The notes: generated by a model from the letters alone, not told the origin. A DNA stretch of 64,000 nt from Mixophyes australis (GCA_036250195.1 JAVHZZ010000001.1:381531907-381595906); one strand, 5' to 3'. Counted from the first letter of the stretch, positions 36,930 through 47,625 are shown. Program-made: numbers and translations.

Positions 36930-38699
36930 CAGGGCCTGATTAAGGGTTCTGGCCGCCCTAGGCTAATACGGCCGCAGCGCCCCCCCCCTCCTCCGAATAT
37001 ATAGGTGTATAGGAACACTCCTGAATATGAATGTTCAGGTGTATTCTCCAGCATTCAAATTTAGACAGATTGTGCCATTGTCTCTTACCTGTTCTTGCTC
37101 TTCTCTCTTGCAACTTTGTTATCCTCTTGCTGGCTTCTGGAAAGTTGGCGTCCTGTTTTGAAAATGCAAAAATGTATTATAATGCAAACCCTGAATGATT
37201 AGGCCCTTTAGTTAAAACAAAACACTCCATTATGGCCAGCTAAAAGTACCCCATTGGGCAGGCATATATAAGCAATATCTGAATATTTGTTGTCAATCAA
37301 ATACAAACCTCTACCAGCCCCATCTCACTAATATTTAGTATTCTAGTGATTGCTGAGACCACCCATGTGACCACCACACAATCATGAGATTCTGCCCCCC
37401 AAAGCTGCTCTATTTTTTAAATACCCCCTGCAGCCATTTTCCTTAACCACAACCCCCCCACAGCCATTTTCCTTAACCCCTGCTGCAGCCATTTTATTTA
37501 CCTCCCACCCTGCATCCATCCCCCTTGCAGCTATTTTCCTTACCTCCACTCTGTAGCTATCCCCCCCCCGTCACATCAAAACTCCCCCAGTCACATATAT
37601 CAGCCCCCTTCCTCTGCCCTCCTTCATACATATCAACCTCTCTCCCTCCCTATAGATTTTCATGGCAGCCTCCCCCCTCCCACCCTATAGATTTGTATGA
37701 CAGTCCCCCTCTCCCTCCCTATACATATGCATGACAGTCCCCCCTCTCCCTCCCTATATATATGCAGGGTAGTCCCCCCCCTCCCTATAGATATGCAGGG
37801 TAGTTCCCCCCCTCTCTATAGATATGCAGTGTAGTTCCCCCCCTCCCTATAGATATGCAGGGTAGTTCCCCCCTCCCTATAGATATGCAGGGTAGTTCCC
37901 CCCCCTTCCTATAGATATGCAGGGCAGTTCCCCCTCCCTATAGATATGCAGGGCAGTTCTCCCCCTCCCTATAGATATGCAGGGCAGTTCCCCCCCCTCC
38001 CTATAGATATGCAGGGCAGTTCCCCCCCTCCCTATAGATATGCAGGGCAGTTCCCCCCCCTCCCTATAGATATGCAGGGTAGTTCCCCCCCTCCCTATAG
38101 ATATGCAGGGCAGTTCCCCCCTCCCTATAGATATGCAGGGCAGTTCCCCCCCTCCCTATAGATATGCAGGGCAGTTCCCAACCCTCCTTTATAGATATGC
38201 AGGGCAGTTCCCCCCCCCCTCCCTATAGATATGCAGGGCAGTTCCCCTCCCCCCTCCCTATAGATATGCAGGGCAGTTCCCCCCCCTCCCTATAGATATG
38301 CAGGGCAGTTCCCCCCTTCCCTATAGATATGCAGGGCAGTTCCCCCCCCCTATAGATATGCAGGGCAGTTCCCCCTTCACTTACCTGTAGTTGTGCCAGC
38401 ATCGCTCCTCTCCTCAGATCAGCAGATAGGAAGTCAAGACGTCCTGCTTCCTGTCTGCTGCACAGCAACAGGCAGCCTGGCGATTGGCTGTGTGTTGCTA
38501 ACCACTGACCACCAATGCTTTTGATCGTCGAGCCCTCCACCCCCCGCGGCGACCCCCCCTCCCCCACCCCAAAAAAAAATTTAATGAAGAAAAAAGAAAA
38601 CAAATAAAAAAAAAAAAAAAAATACCCGCAGCGCCGCGCCCCCCGGGACCCAGCGCCCCAGGCTGCAGCTTGGTCAGCCTAGTGGTTGATCAGGCCCTG
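36930..38699 (-). mobile_element. Non-autonomous hAT with C-rich minisatellite
   Basis: Ends CAGGGCCTGATTAAGG and TTGATCAGGCCCTG, with perfect 8-bp duplications GGTCAGAG (36922-36929, 38700-38707). Read on the minus strand, its first arm shares a ~170-bp core with the 682-5224 element: 'ggtggtcagtggt-agca', 'caggctgcct', 'agacaggaagcagga', then 'aggtaagtgaa-ggggg'. The tandem array begins immediately after this motif. It interrupts the ERV env gene, so it is younger than the ERV. Confidence 0.93.
37640..38385 (-). repeat. About 24 units of a 29-32-bp minisatellite
   Basis: Each unit contains CTATAGATATGCAGGGCAGTT followed by a run of 5-11 C residues and CTCC (motif length varies mainly in the C-run). 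The first units (37640-37760) are diverged ('atagattttcatggcagcc'), and the later ones are nearly identical. It shows no sequence similarity to the 30-bp repeat at 1003-5020. Confidence 0.93.
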
Positions 38700-39561
38700 G
38701 GTCAGAGTGAGCAAATACCCTCCTCTCTGGGCTGTAATGTAATCCAGCACCATTTTATGTTGTGCTCTTCACCAAAATATCTGCATGTATTGTCATAAAT
38801 GGCAATAATCTTGTCCTGTAGATCAGCCAGATCACTGACTTGTCTTTCATTATATGCATCATCCTGCAGTTTCAAAAGTAAGAACATTTAATAAGGTGTA
38901 ACCTGTATATGAGTATGAAACAAAGGCTTATATGTTTTGTCAGCGAATTGCATATGTCATTTATACAAAAAGACTATAGTTTCTTGATTGGCATATGCTC
39001 TTTTCACATCACCATGTGGAATAACCATGATATATGGGAGTGTAAGAGCTAATGTACAATTGCTGAATGCACCAAAAGAGAGCCATCTGAATGCTATTTT
39101 TCCACAAACATATTACACAACTGGTGGTAATGTACATGGTGTGATCTTAAACAAATGTGAATAATATTCCAGGTGTAAATGTATTAATCTGTGACTTTAG
39201 AAAATCGCCTATATTTTGTGACTTTGTCAGGGGAGGGGGGATTCAATAAAAAATAATTGTAGTAGCCAAGCATCATTACAGGTAAACGATGGGATTCTCC
39301 TGCATAGTCAGTGCTTTTTTGAATTCCCATACTATAGTTCAATTCTTTCAATTCCTCAAACAGTAAAGATACAGCTATCCTAGGGTAAGCAGTAGCACTG
39401 GAATGTGCTCTAGTACATATCCAACACTTATTATTCCCTAAAGCTTTTCCTACCTCTTGGTGTAGGTATATCAATGAATTATTGTTTCTCATGTTCTTGC
39501 CCTGTGTATCTTGGCACCAATGTACACAACATGTTTCAAAATGAGGACCACGGTACAAAAT

Positions 39562-40327
39562 TGTTACGGCTACCAGCAATTATCATAAGCTTACAGAACT
39601 ATAGCAGAGGTCTTTACCTATAACAGCTGCCTTTCCTGTACAGCTTGATATGCTGACAGGTTCTCAGATGCCCCAGGTCTTATACTTAACGTAGTACAGC
39701 TTATGAGAAACGCATAGCACGGAAGAAGGAGGTGATGACAGAAGGTAACGATGGTCATGAACAAGCCATGGTTCAAGGGCCAGAGAAGTCAGCGAGGTCA
39801 GGTTCAGGCAAAAGATCAGGGCCGGCAGCAAATGAGGGTATCAGAGTCACAAGCAAAGGTCAGGGTCACGAGCAAATATGCAAAGTCCAGGAAACAAGTC
39901 TAAGGTCAAACACAGAAGACAATCCAGGGATAAGCACAACAGGACAGAAGCAGGTCAGCAGTCAGGAACTGAACACTATAACCAGAAGGGTGGCTAAGCC
40001 CTCCCTGCCTTAAATACAGACATAGACCAAAGAGAAGCAAGAGGGCTAGCTAAAATATAAGCCCCAGGACTTGCCTAATAAATTTGGACAGCCCTCCTCC
40101 TAATGTCCAGGAGGCTGTACTAATAAAAACTACATAGACTGTGCACGCGCCCAGCTGCCTGTTTGCTGGGAGGTAGCACTATTGCAGAAAGCATCCTGGC
40201 CATTGCCTAGGTGATAGCCGGGGCGCAAAACCAAAGTGACATTCCGGTCGCAATGGCGACGACCGGAATGCAGGCAGCGGAGAACAGGGAGCAGTAGCAT
40301 ATTCAGGCACTGCTGCTGCTCGTAACA
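39562..40327 (-). mobile_element. Solo LTR, relative of 32417-33173
   Basis: Termini TGTTACGGC and CTCGTAACA. Flanks AAAAT (39557-39561) and AAAAC (40328-40332) are a near-perfect 5-bp duplication. Shared landmarks with the 32.4-kb LTR are 'ggccggcagcaaa', 'gtcacaagcaa', 'ggtcagggtcacgag', 'ccttaaatac' and 'ccggtcgc-at-gcgac'. It lies within the ERV env, whose reading continues on both sides. Confidence 0.82.
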
Positions 40328-41081
40328 AAAACAAATACATTTTTTAACATGCCTCTTTTTGATACCACATTTCTCTTGACTCTGTCACTATGTGAAGTGC
40401 AGTTCATTAAGTTCAGATTCTCAGGAGTCGACTCGTCTCTTGCCTCTCTGTTGGCAAACATAACCAAAGGGTCCACACCAAAACTGATGCCAAGCCTAAT
40501 CCTCACGATTGGCTCACTGAATGTGAGGATACTGAGAGTCATTTAGGGAATTTAATCACCTGTCATATGTTGTTCTAGGATATAACCTGTAGGAGGGAAA
40601 ATAGACAGGATTAGTATCCCCTTCAAGTGATACATAGAAAGTCTGTCCTAGCCCTGCTACCACAAATTCTCCTTGTTTCTTCTCAGTCTACTGACCTATA
40701 GGAAGAATACATACCTTCCCACCTGGTACAGAATATTCAATTTCTTGTGAGATGTGTACTAATTTTGGCATAACCAACAAGAACCATATGGGCTGCCCCA
40801 TTCAAATGTCAATTGTGCATGTACAAACAAAGCATTACAAAACATTACAAATTTCCCACTATCATCTCTGTTTATAGTTGTCTCCCAGTTACAAATGGTC
40901 ATGATTTCTCTGGAAGACGTAAAATAAAAGAATTCATACTCTTCTACCTCTAAATGCCTGAACTGAATACTGGAATGGCCATAACACTCTGAGGGGAATA
41001 CATGATCACATCTCACATCCAAATTCCATGAGAGCTTAACACTGCAGTTGCCGCTCTCATTTCTTTTTTACTATGCACAAA

Positions 41082-41932
41082 AGTATTATATGTGCAAGGT
41101 GCCCTGAGTGAATTTACATTGGAGAGACCAAGCAGAAACTGCAATCCACGATAAATTTACACAGACACACAATAAAGAAGACACTGGACACCCCCGTGGG
41201 TAAACACTTCTCTGGACCAGGATACATTATGACAGATTTAAAAGTCCTAATACTGAAAGGTCTTTTTGAAAATGACAGGGAGAGAAAAATATGGGAATTC
41301 AAGCTGATAAGAACATTCCATTCATTGACTAAAGGACTCAATCTAACACCTGGATTTATGACCCACTACAGGGACACACTTCACACCCCACAGCAGAGTA
41401 CAGACCTTTGAACTCGTATCACTTTTAGGGGGGTATTTAATTGTTAGCGTTAATGGGAAAAAACGAGCGCTCAAAAAAGCGTTAATACGGTAGTTTACTC
41501 GCAGAAGGCGAGCTGAAATTGAGCGAGTGATTACCGTATTAACGCTAAGATTTTTTGAGCGCTCGTTTTTCCCCGTTAACGCTAACAATTGAATACCCCC
41601 CTCAGTCTTCCATCTTTAATGAAAACCTCCTTTTTATTACTTTAGCTTATCTTAATGATGAATTTCCCCCCGCCCCCCGTGCAAATTTCTTAATGTAACA
41701 GCTCTTCAATGTTGTGGCTTTTTCTCAGTCATTCATTTGCAAACTTGCCTGATGAAGGGGCCTCTGTGCTCTGAAAGCTAGCAAATATATTTATTTATTT
41801 TTGATTAGTCAATAAAGGTATCACTCCTATAATATTTTTGTCTTTTTTAACACGAAAATATTTAACATCACATAGATTTTACTGGCTAACACGGTACTGC
41901 AATAATAATAAAATATAATTTTTTGCTACACA
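41082..41932 (+). mobile_element. 5'-truncated Penelope-like element, GIY-YIG end
   Basis: Flanked by a perfect 16-bp duplication, TTTTACTATGCACAAA, at 41066-41081 and 41933-41948. From about 41096 it encodes a GIY-YIG nuclease domain: RCPE-stop-IYIGETKQKL, then RHTIKK and ERKIWEFKLIRTFHSLTKGLN, ending PGFMTHY near 41370, with one in-frame TGA before IYIGET. The 3' part has 'cctgatgaaggggcctctgtgctctgaaag' divided over 41749-41778, a hammerhead-like segment, and ends in an AATAATAATAAAA stretch. The MITE at 41428-41601 is nested inside. Confidence 0.88.
41428..41601. mobile_element. Near-perfect palindromic MITE
   Basis: 174 bp from GGGGGGTATTTAATTG to CAATTGAATACCCCCC. The arms GTTAGCGTTAA, GAGCGCTC and CGTTAATACGGTA are all mirrored. 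Candidate TSD is TTA against TCA only, so the superfamily is uncertain. It sits in the PLE tail. Confidence 0.85.
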
Positions 41933-42163
41933 TTTTACTATGCACAAACAAATCAATACCACATATTGCCTCCATTGAATCTTTACACTTCACAGGCTGT
42001 ACATATTTACAACACTCCTGCATAACAATTTAGTGCATAAATGCTGCACCATTGAAGGCATTTAGGTTGATCCTCTGAACCTCCCTTAAACCATATAGCA
42101 TCTCATTGTGACAGTAAGACAGTGATTAACCCCTTATATGCTGTCAGACTACGCCACTTATAA

Positions 42164-42740
42164 TGTTCCTGGTGGAAGCAGGTTTGGAGTTATAAATAGG
42201 TAATGAAAGTCACCCACCGTTTCTATCTAAAAATAGCTTATATATCAGAGAGTAGCAGAAACAGCTGTTATAAAGATAATACTACAATACACAGCTTGTG
42301 ATAAAGATAATATCCACTATACTTAGCTGCAGTAATGGATTAGTGTAAATTAGTCAGGCTATTCCAGTGGCTGCTTTGCCTTTTCCAAGGGCTGGAAACA
42401 AGGTTTCAATCAGAACCAACAGGTCCTTTGACCAGGCTACAGTCTGTCCAACTTCTGACGCAGTTGCAAAAGGTCTTATAACTCTGCAATGGGTACTCCA
42501 CGGGTACAGCTTACATGTAAGGTTATAATCATAATTGTGTTAATCCATTGGCTAGTTAATAAATTCCAGTACCTTATCTCTATTACATGCATAGTGAGCA
42601 CTTACCCCCAAGAGAAAGCAGGCTATGGGTCATCTGTCTATTGGCCAATTTACACCTGTATTCAGTGACACGTACACAGAAAACCAGTAAAGCCATCTGC
42701 AAAATGGCACTAAAGACTCCATTTTGTTTCTATCATTAAA
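42164..42740 (-). repeat. ERV 5' LTR
   Basis: On the + strand it begins TGTTCCTGGTGGAAGC and ends near 'gactccattttgtttctatcatt'. The latter is the reverse of the LTR start seen at 26044. It is longer than the 36046 copy by segments lost there. Confidence 0.85.
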
Positions 42741-42745
42741 GCTGT

Positions 42746-43079
42746 ATTTTTCTTTACCTTGTTCTTTTTTTGCCTAGATGTGTTACCTGTTATAGAGAGG
42801 AACAATTTCTCCAACTTATGTGTGAGCAATAAGCAATTATATTTACTTTTAAATAGTAGTTCCACATTAAAAAATTCCCTTATGATAACGAGTTTTTTTT
42901 TTTAACTAAAGGGGTTAATATGTAATGCAACCTATAAGAGAGGATTTGCCAAGAGTATGACATGTTTTGGTAAGTAGGACAAGAGAATGAAGCATTTCCG
43001 TTACTAATCCTCTTCTAGCTGATAAAAAAATCTGTGCAATATAGTAACTCTACTTGACTGAATTGATTAACGTTTGGTC
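42746..43079. other. Spacer between ERV and hAT
   Basis: AT-rich, nothing recognised. Confidence 0.5.
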
Positions 43080-43425
43080 AGTAATTATAAAGCCCAGGAT
43101 TCTTAGGTTCTAACCTATTCTAATCCTTTACCATTACACTCAAAATTTCAGTTCCCTTTTGTTTTAATATACTTAATTACTACAGGATCTTAAATGACCT
43201 AATCTGGTTGTTAAAAGCTAAAATTTTTACTGTGAGAACCTAAAAAGACCTAATTCTGGTAGTTAAGTTGAATCTATATAAATTTACTTTGGAAATGTGT
43301 AAAAAGACACAGTTCCAGCATCGACTTGTGAGATTTGATTTCTGTTTTGGTTGTATTGAACCTACTATCCACTAACATGGCGCTGTCATATATGTCTATG
43401 TGTTTGGTCAGACTCATACTCTATG

Positions 43426-43628
43426 TGGCATATTTAATTCCGATCCTGATTCGCGGGATCGCGCCGGAACGGCCGCGAACCTAATCCGCGGTAAAGCAAT
43501 AACGTGGATTTTCGTTCGCAGCCCATAGGGCTGTGTACGAAAATCCGCGTTATTGTGGTACCGTATTACCGGCAGTACTGCGCATTTTCCGCGCGTTACC
43601 GCGGATCGGATCGGAATTGAATATGCCC
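43426..43628. mobile_element. Palindromic GC-rich MITE in hAT
   Basis: Ends TGGCATATTTAATTCCGATC and, inverted, GGGCATATTCAATTCCGATC, with a candidate 5-bp duplication CTATG (43421-43425, 43629-43633). The centre folds on AGCCCATAGGGCT, with flanking arms GATTTTCGT and ACGAAAATC. Unusually rich in CpG compared with its surroundings. Confidence 0.82.
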
Positions 43629-43664
43629 CTATGAATGTTCCAGTAGTTGTGTACAGAAGGGATC

Positions 43665-45235
43665 ATGCCTAAACGTAAATTTACACTGCAACAGTGGATT
43701 GTAGTTGACAAAATCTTTTTAACAGATGGAAAAGTTATATATTATTAATCATGTCAAAAACAGGTAAGGTTCATTTGCTGCATTTATGCTAGTATTTTAC
43801 ATATTTTTTTCTTATTCTGCTAATCGTCGTTTGGCATAAAACTTAGTAGACTCTTGAATGACATACTCCATAATTTAACATTATTTTATGGTGGTGAGTT
43901 TTTAAAACATTTTTATTTTTGTTTCTTTCATAGGTGCCTGCAGAAAAACGCCCCCACGTGCTGCAACATCAGCAGTCTGCAACTCATTTGGCAAATGCTG
44001 ATAGAAATGCATCTAAACCGAAACAGAGCTTCTTAAGTTCAAAGTTGGATACAGAATCCAAAGACATGTTTAACCTGCATCTATGTGAAGCTCTCACTCT
44101 CACCAATATACTTGTTGGTACAGTCCAGAACCCAGTCCTGAAAACCTTTCTACAAGAGTTTTGCAACAGGAAAGTACCAGATGAGTCCACCTTAAGAAAA
44201 AAATATTTACCTCAGCTATAGGAGAAGGCCATCTGGTTAAGTGTAGATGAAACAATGTATGCCTGTGGCAGATACATTGCTGCCACCATTGTAAGCTCAT
44301 TTGTGATGAACCGACTATACTCAATGTCATCCTATGTAGTGAACTTCTGCAAACCAACCACTCCAGTGTGTCCATTGCAGTAAGGGTGCCTTTCAGGTGC
44401 TGTGACCAGATGCAAAGAAAGAGGATATGCTATGCTTGTTGGTGACAGAGAGTGCAGCTTACATGCTGAAAGTGGGGGTGTGTTTGAGGGCTTTCCACAC
44501 TCAGATGCTCAATGTCACTTGTTTAGTACATATGGGCTCCACCGGGTAGCTGAGGTAATTTGGAAACAGCATTTTATAGTCAACAAGATCATTTCTTCAG
44601 TGAAGAAGATCTTTCTGAAAGCACAGAGTCAAATTGTTATATTCAGGGAGAAGCCTCCATCAATACCTCTCCCTCCACAACCTGTAGTGACACGGCATGT
44701 ATTAGGCAGAAAACTATGAGATCATCATAGAGGTCATTGATGTACTAGATGAACATGAATCTATTGCTCTTGTAAATGTTATTGTAAATGCAAAGAGAGC
44801 ATTACACTCAGTGCCAGCAGGACAGGAGTTGAGCTATATAAAGGCTAACCTTTCCCACCAAGAATGTGCAATCAGTTACCTGGATGAAGCAACTCTCCTT
44901 ATGACAGAAGAAATGCAGGAAGTGAGGAACAAAGTGGCTCCTGGACCAGTTGGGGTATCCATAGCCAAGAGTTGGAGGCTGTGTTGGCACACAATCCCGA
45001 TTTTAAGAAGATTGAAAAAGTCGGTCTTGTTCTCTGTGGATAGAAAGTGCAAGAGACACTGCCTTGGAATCCTATGGAAATTGCAGCCATGAAATTCGTA
45101 CCCTTTAATTTGTGACGTGGAGCGCAGTTTTAGCTCATTCAAGCGGATTTAAACTAAAGACAGAAGAGGTTTTACTCCTGATATCCTGTCAAAATATTCC
45201 ATTGTTCATTGTTATGTTATGAGTAGGAATGTTCT
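43665..45235 (+). pseudogene. hAT transposase with BED-type zinc finger
   Basis: Exon 1 (43665-43763) starts MPKRKFTLQQWIVV and reaches the BED finger. A plausible intron, 43764-43933 (CAG/GTAAGG to TTTCATAG/GTG), keeps the frame. Exon 2 begins PAEKRPHVLQHQQSATH (finger histidines), then FLQEFCNRKVPDESTLRKKY, then SVDETMYACGRYIAA, where the D is the first acidic catalytic position. Further on come YGLHRVAEVIW and PPSIPLPPQPVVTR. The C-terminal dimerisation block DVERSFSSFKRI lies at about 45115-45150. Breaks: TAA at 43744-43746 inside the finger with the first Cys position now Tyr, TAG at about 44218, further stops and frameshifts after 44380. Not functional. Confidence 0.85.
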
Positions 45236-45539
45236 AACTTAGGAGTTTCAAATGAGTAGTTTTCATATACGACACAGTGTTTTACATATAATGTCATACT
45301 GTATTTCATTGTTAAGTCTCATGATAAGAGTTTCAAAAAAGTAGTTTTCATATGCAATTCATATATAATAAAGGCACAGTGCTTCAAACAAAGATATGTT
45401 GCGTGGTTTTGTTTTATTTTCATACAACACATAAATTCCTAAATTTCAATTTTTAAAACTTATAAAATCCTAAAACATGGATTGAGAAAACCTAATTGTA
45501 GTTTTTTAGATCCTAAAAATCCAGGGATTAGTAATTATA

Positions 45540-46335
45540 CAATAACTGCACATCTAGACATAGAATATTGAATTCGGCTTCGTAAACCAAACCTTGTATG
45601 TTTTATTTTACAAGTCTTGCAAAGTTAAACATTACTAAGGGTGGCTGAATTCGAAAGCTAAAGTGAGATCAAAGTCTAGAATGTGCGGTTCCATTTTACA
45701 TGGTGATTTTATCATCAGGGACTTAGATTTGCTGTGCCCTATAGATATCTCAGTTGAACAAGCAATATGTATCCACATTCATAGTATTACATGTAACATA
45801 CAGTAAAATAGTGTTGTGTCTGTATAATAACCTACCATACAGTTTTCTTGAATGTAAATAATAAAGATGTGAAGAAAAGTACATTTGTAATTATGGCATA
45901 TGCCTCTTTAATAATATTACTATATTATCCAGTTGCACAATTTGCAATACATATTTTGTGGGCACTCTAATACACTCTAATCTCATTTCTTAAGACAATT
46001 TACTCTTTTTTTACATATTTTTTGTATATTAAATTAACTCAGTCTTAAAGGGTTTGATCATATACAAATTGAGCAATAGATTAAATACACACAAATTAAT
46101 TATACATACAGTAGTGATTGAATCTGGGTATTGGACATTCTTTCAAGTATATGTGATAAACACAATGATTCTTACAAGTGCTACTTCAGATTAATTAGAA
46201 GTCTTCCATGAACCCTTTTGACCTGTTTTACCATTTTAATCAGGAAAGTTAACATTTCTTCTATCTTCCGTGATACTTAAATATTTGCATTTCCAGTGTC
46301 ATATGATAAGTTATAAATATGTTATAGTAATACTA
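45540..46335. other. AT-rich intergenic DNA
   Basis: Nothing recognised. Confidence 0.5.
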
Positions 46336-46549
46336 TACAGTCATGGTCAAAAGTTTTGAGAATGACACAAGTATTGGTTCTCACAAAGTTTGCTGCTTCA
46401 GTGTTTTTAGAACTGTTTGTCAGATATTGCTATGGTGTACTGAAGTAAAATTACAAGAATTTCATAAGTGTCAAAGGCTTTTATCGACAATTACATTAAC
46501 ATTATGCAGAGTCAATATTTGCAGTGTTGACCCTTCTATTTGAAGTCCT

Positions 46550-47625
46550 CTCTACAATTTACCCTGGCATGCTGTCAATCAACTTCTGGGCCACCCATTG
46601 TTGCCTAATCAATGCTTGGAGTTTGTCAGAATTTGTGGGTTTTTGTTTGTCCACCCACCTCTTGAGGATTCACCACAAGATCTCAATAGGATTAAGGTAT
46701 GGGGAGTTTCCTGCCCATGGACCCAAAATATCAATGTTTTGATCCACGAGCCAATTAGTTATCACTTTTGCTTTATGGAGGAGGGCATGTCAGTTTATTT
46801 ATTTATTCTTTTTTTTACACTAATGACACATGCTGATGTTCATCATCATCAGCACATATCTTTATGGCAAGGTGCTCCATCATGCTGGAAAAGGCATTGT
46901 TCATCACCAAACAGTTCTTGGATGGTTGGGAGAAATTGCTATTAGAGGATGTTTTGGTACCATTCTTTATTCATGGCTGTTTTCTTAGGCAAAATTGTAA
47001 GAGAGCCCACTCCCTTGGCTGAAAAGCAACCCCACACATGAATGGTCTCAGGATACTTTACTATTGGCATGATACAGGACTGATGATAGCGCTCACCTTT
47101 CCTTCTCCGGACAAGCGTTTTTCCAGATGCCCCAAACAATCTGAACAGGAATTCATCAGAGAAAATCACTTTACCCCAGTCCACAGCAGTCCAGTCCCTG
47201 TACCTTTTGCAGAATATCAGTCTGTCCCTGATGTTTTTCCTGGAGAGAAGTGACTTTTTTTCTGGCCTTCTTGACACCAGGCCATCCTCCAAAAGTCTTC
47301 ACCTCACTATGTGTGCAGATGCACTCACACCTGCCTGCTGCCATTCCTGAGCAAGCTCTGCACTTGTGGTGCCAAGATCCCACAGCTGAATGAACTTTAG
47401 GAGACAGTCCTGGCACTTGCTGTATGCTCTTGGGTGCCCTGAAGCCTTCTTCACAACTATTGAAACTCTCTCCTTGAAGAGCTTGATGATCCTATAAATG
47501 GTTGATTTAGGTGTAATCTTACTAGCAGCAATATCCTTGCCTGTGAAGCCTTTTTTGTGCAAACCAATGACGACTGCATGTGTTTCCTTGCATGTAACCC
47601 TGGAAGAACAATGACTTTAAGTATC
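46550..47625 (-). pseudogene. Tc1 transposase, broken
   Basis: Minus-strand reading: N-terminal helix-turn-helix region HKKGFTGKDIAASKITPKST (about 47560-47500), GVSASAHIVR, then LLSRKNIRDRLIFCKRYRDW, the first catalytic aspartate in VIFSDEFLFRLFG (about 47170), VWGCFSAKG, and QHDGAPCHK (second D, about 46890-46865). The insertion at 46779-46859 interrupts it. Reading then resumes HKAKVITNWLVDQNIDILG and GNSPYLNPIEILW (about 46715-46675). The family has about 340 residues. Frameshifts at about 47295 and 46940 plus the insertion inactivate it. Confidence 0.9.
46779..46859 (-). repeat. 81-bp insertion with 8-bp duplication in Tc1
   Basis: Flanked by CTTTATGG at 46771-46778 and 46860-46867. Removing 46779-46867 restores colinearity of the Tc1 transposase (GAPCHK-AKV). 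The insert has a T-rich run and a hairpin, GCTGATG...CATCAGC, at about 46832-46853. A second copy lies at 49797-49882. Confidence 0.85.

Larger units (their letters stand above)
36580..41065 (-). pseudogene. ERV env (surface and transmembrane parts), split by insertions
   Basis: Remnant of a retroviral envelope glycoprotein, minus strand. Pieces in order: 41022-40759 (cysteine-bearing surface segment ending CWLCQN); 40542-40331 (with an RVKR furin-like site); 39561-39184 (surface segment with a CWIC box at about 39410-39428, the disulphide-exchange motif of gamma-type envelopes); 38887-38702 (DLADLQDKIIAIY block of the TM subunit); then, past the hAT insertion, 36929 to about 36700. Gaps are due to the solo LTR and hAT element plus internal stops. 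Each piece is short and non-functional. The resemblance to gamma/epsilon-type envelopes is inferred from motifs alone. Confidence 0.65.
36046..42740 (-). mobile_element. Endogenous retrovirus with env only, riddled by later insertions
   Basis: Minus-strand provirus with the 5' LTR at 42164-42740 and the 3' LTR at 36046-36575, belonging to the family of 25305-26543. Candidate 5-bp duplication: ACTGT (36041-36045) against GCTGT (42741-42745). Removing the three large later insertions (hAT 36930-38699, solo LTR 39562-40327, PLE 41082-41932) and their TSDs leaves an internal region of about 2.2 kb. That is room for env only. Gag and pol are not detectable. Confidence 0.8.
43090..45529 (+). mobile_element. 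Dead but nearly complete hAT transposon
   Basis: Termini AAGCCCAGGATTCTTAGG and, inverted, AATCCCTGGATTTTTAGG, flanked by a 10-bp match AGTAATTATA (43080-43089, 45530-45539). This contains the 8-bp TSD expected for hAT. A transposase pseudogene fills the middle. The MITE at 43426-43628 is nested upstream of the coding start. Confidence 0.87.

Noticed and set aside
37525..38161. Proline/serine-rich open frames
   Set aside because: They arise from the C-rich minisatellite inside the hAT element.
38223..38603. 126-codon minus-strand frame
   Set aside because: It runs across the end of the minisatellite and the hAT arm. It is transposon DNA with no protein similarity.
46771..46867. Helitron or LINE fragment as origin of the 81-bp insert
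   Set aside because: There is no TC/CTRR ends for a Helitron, an 8-bp flank duplication is present, and the length is far too small for a recognisable LINE.
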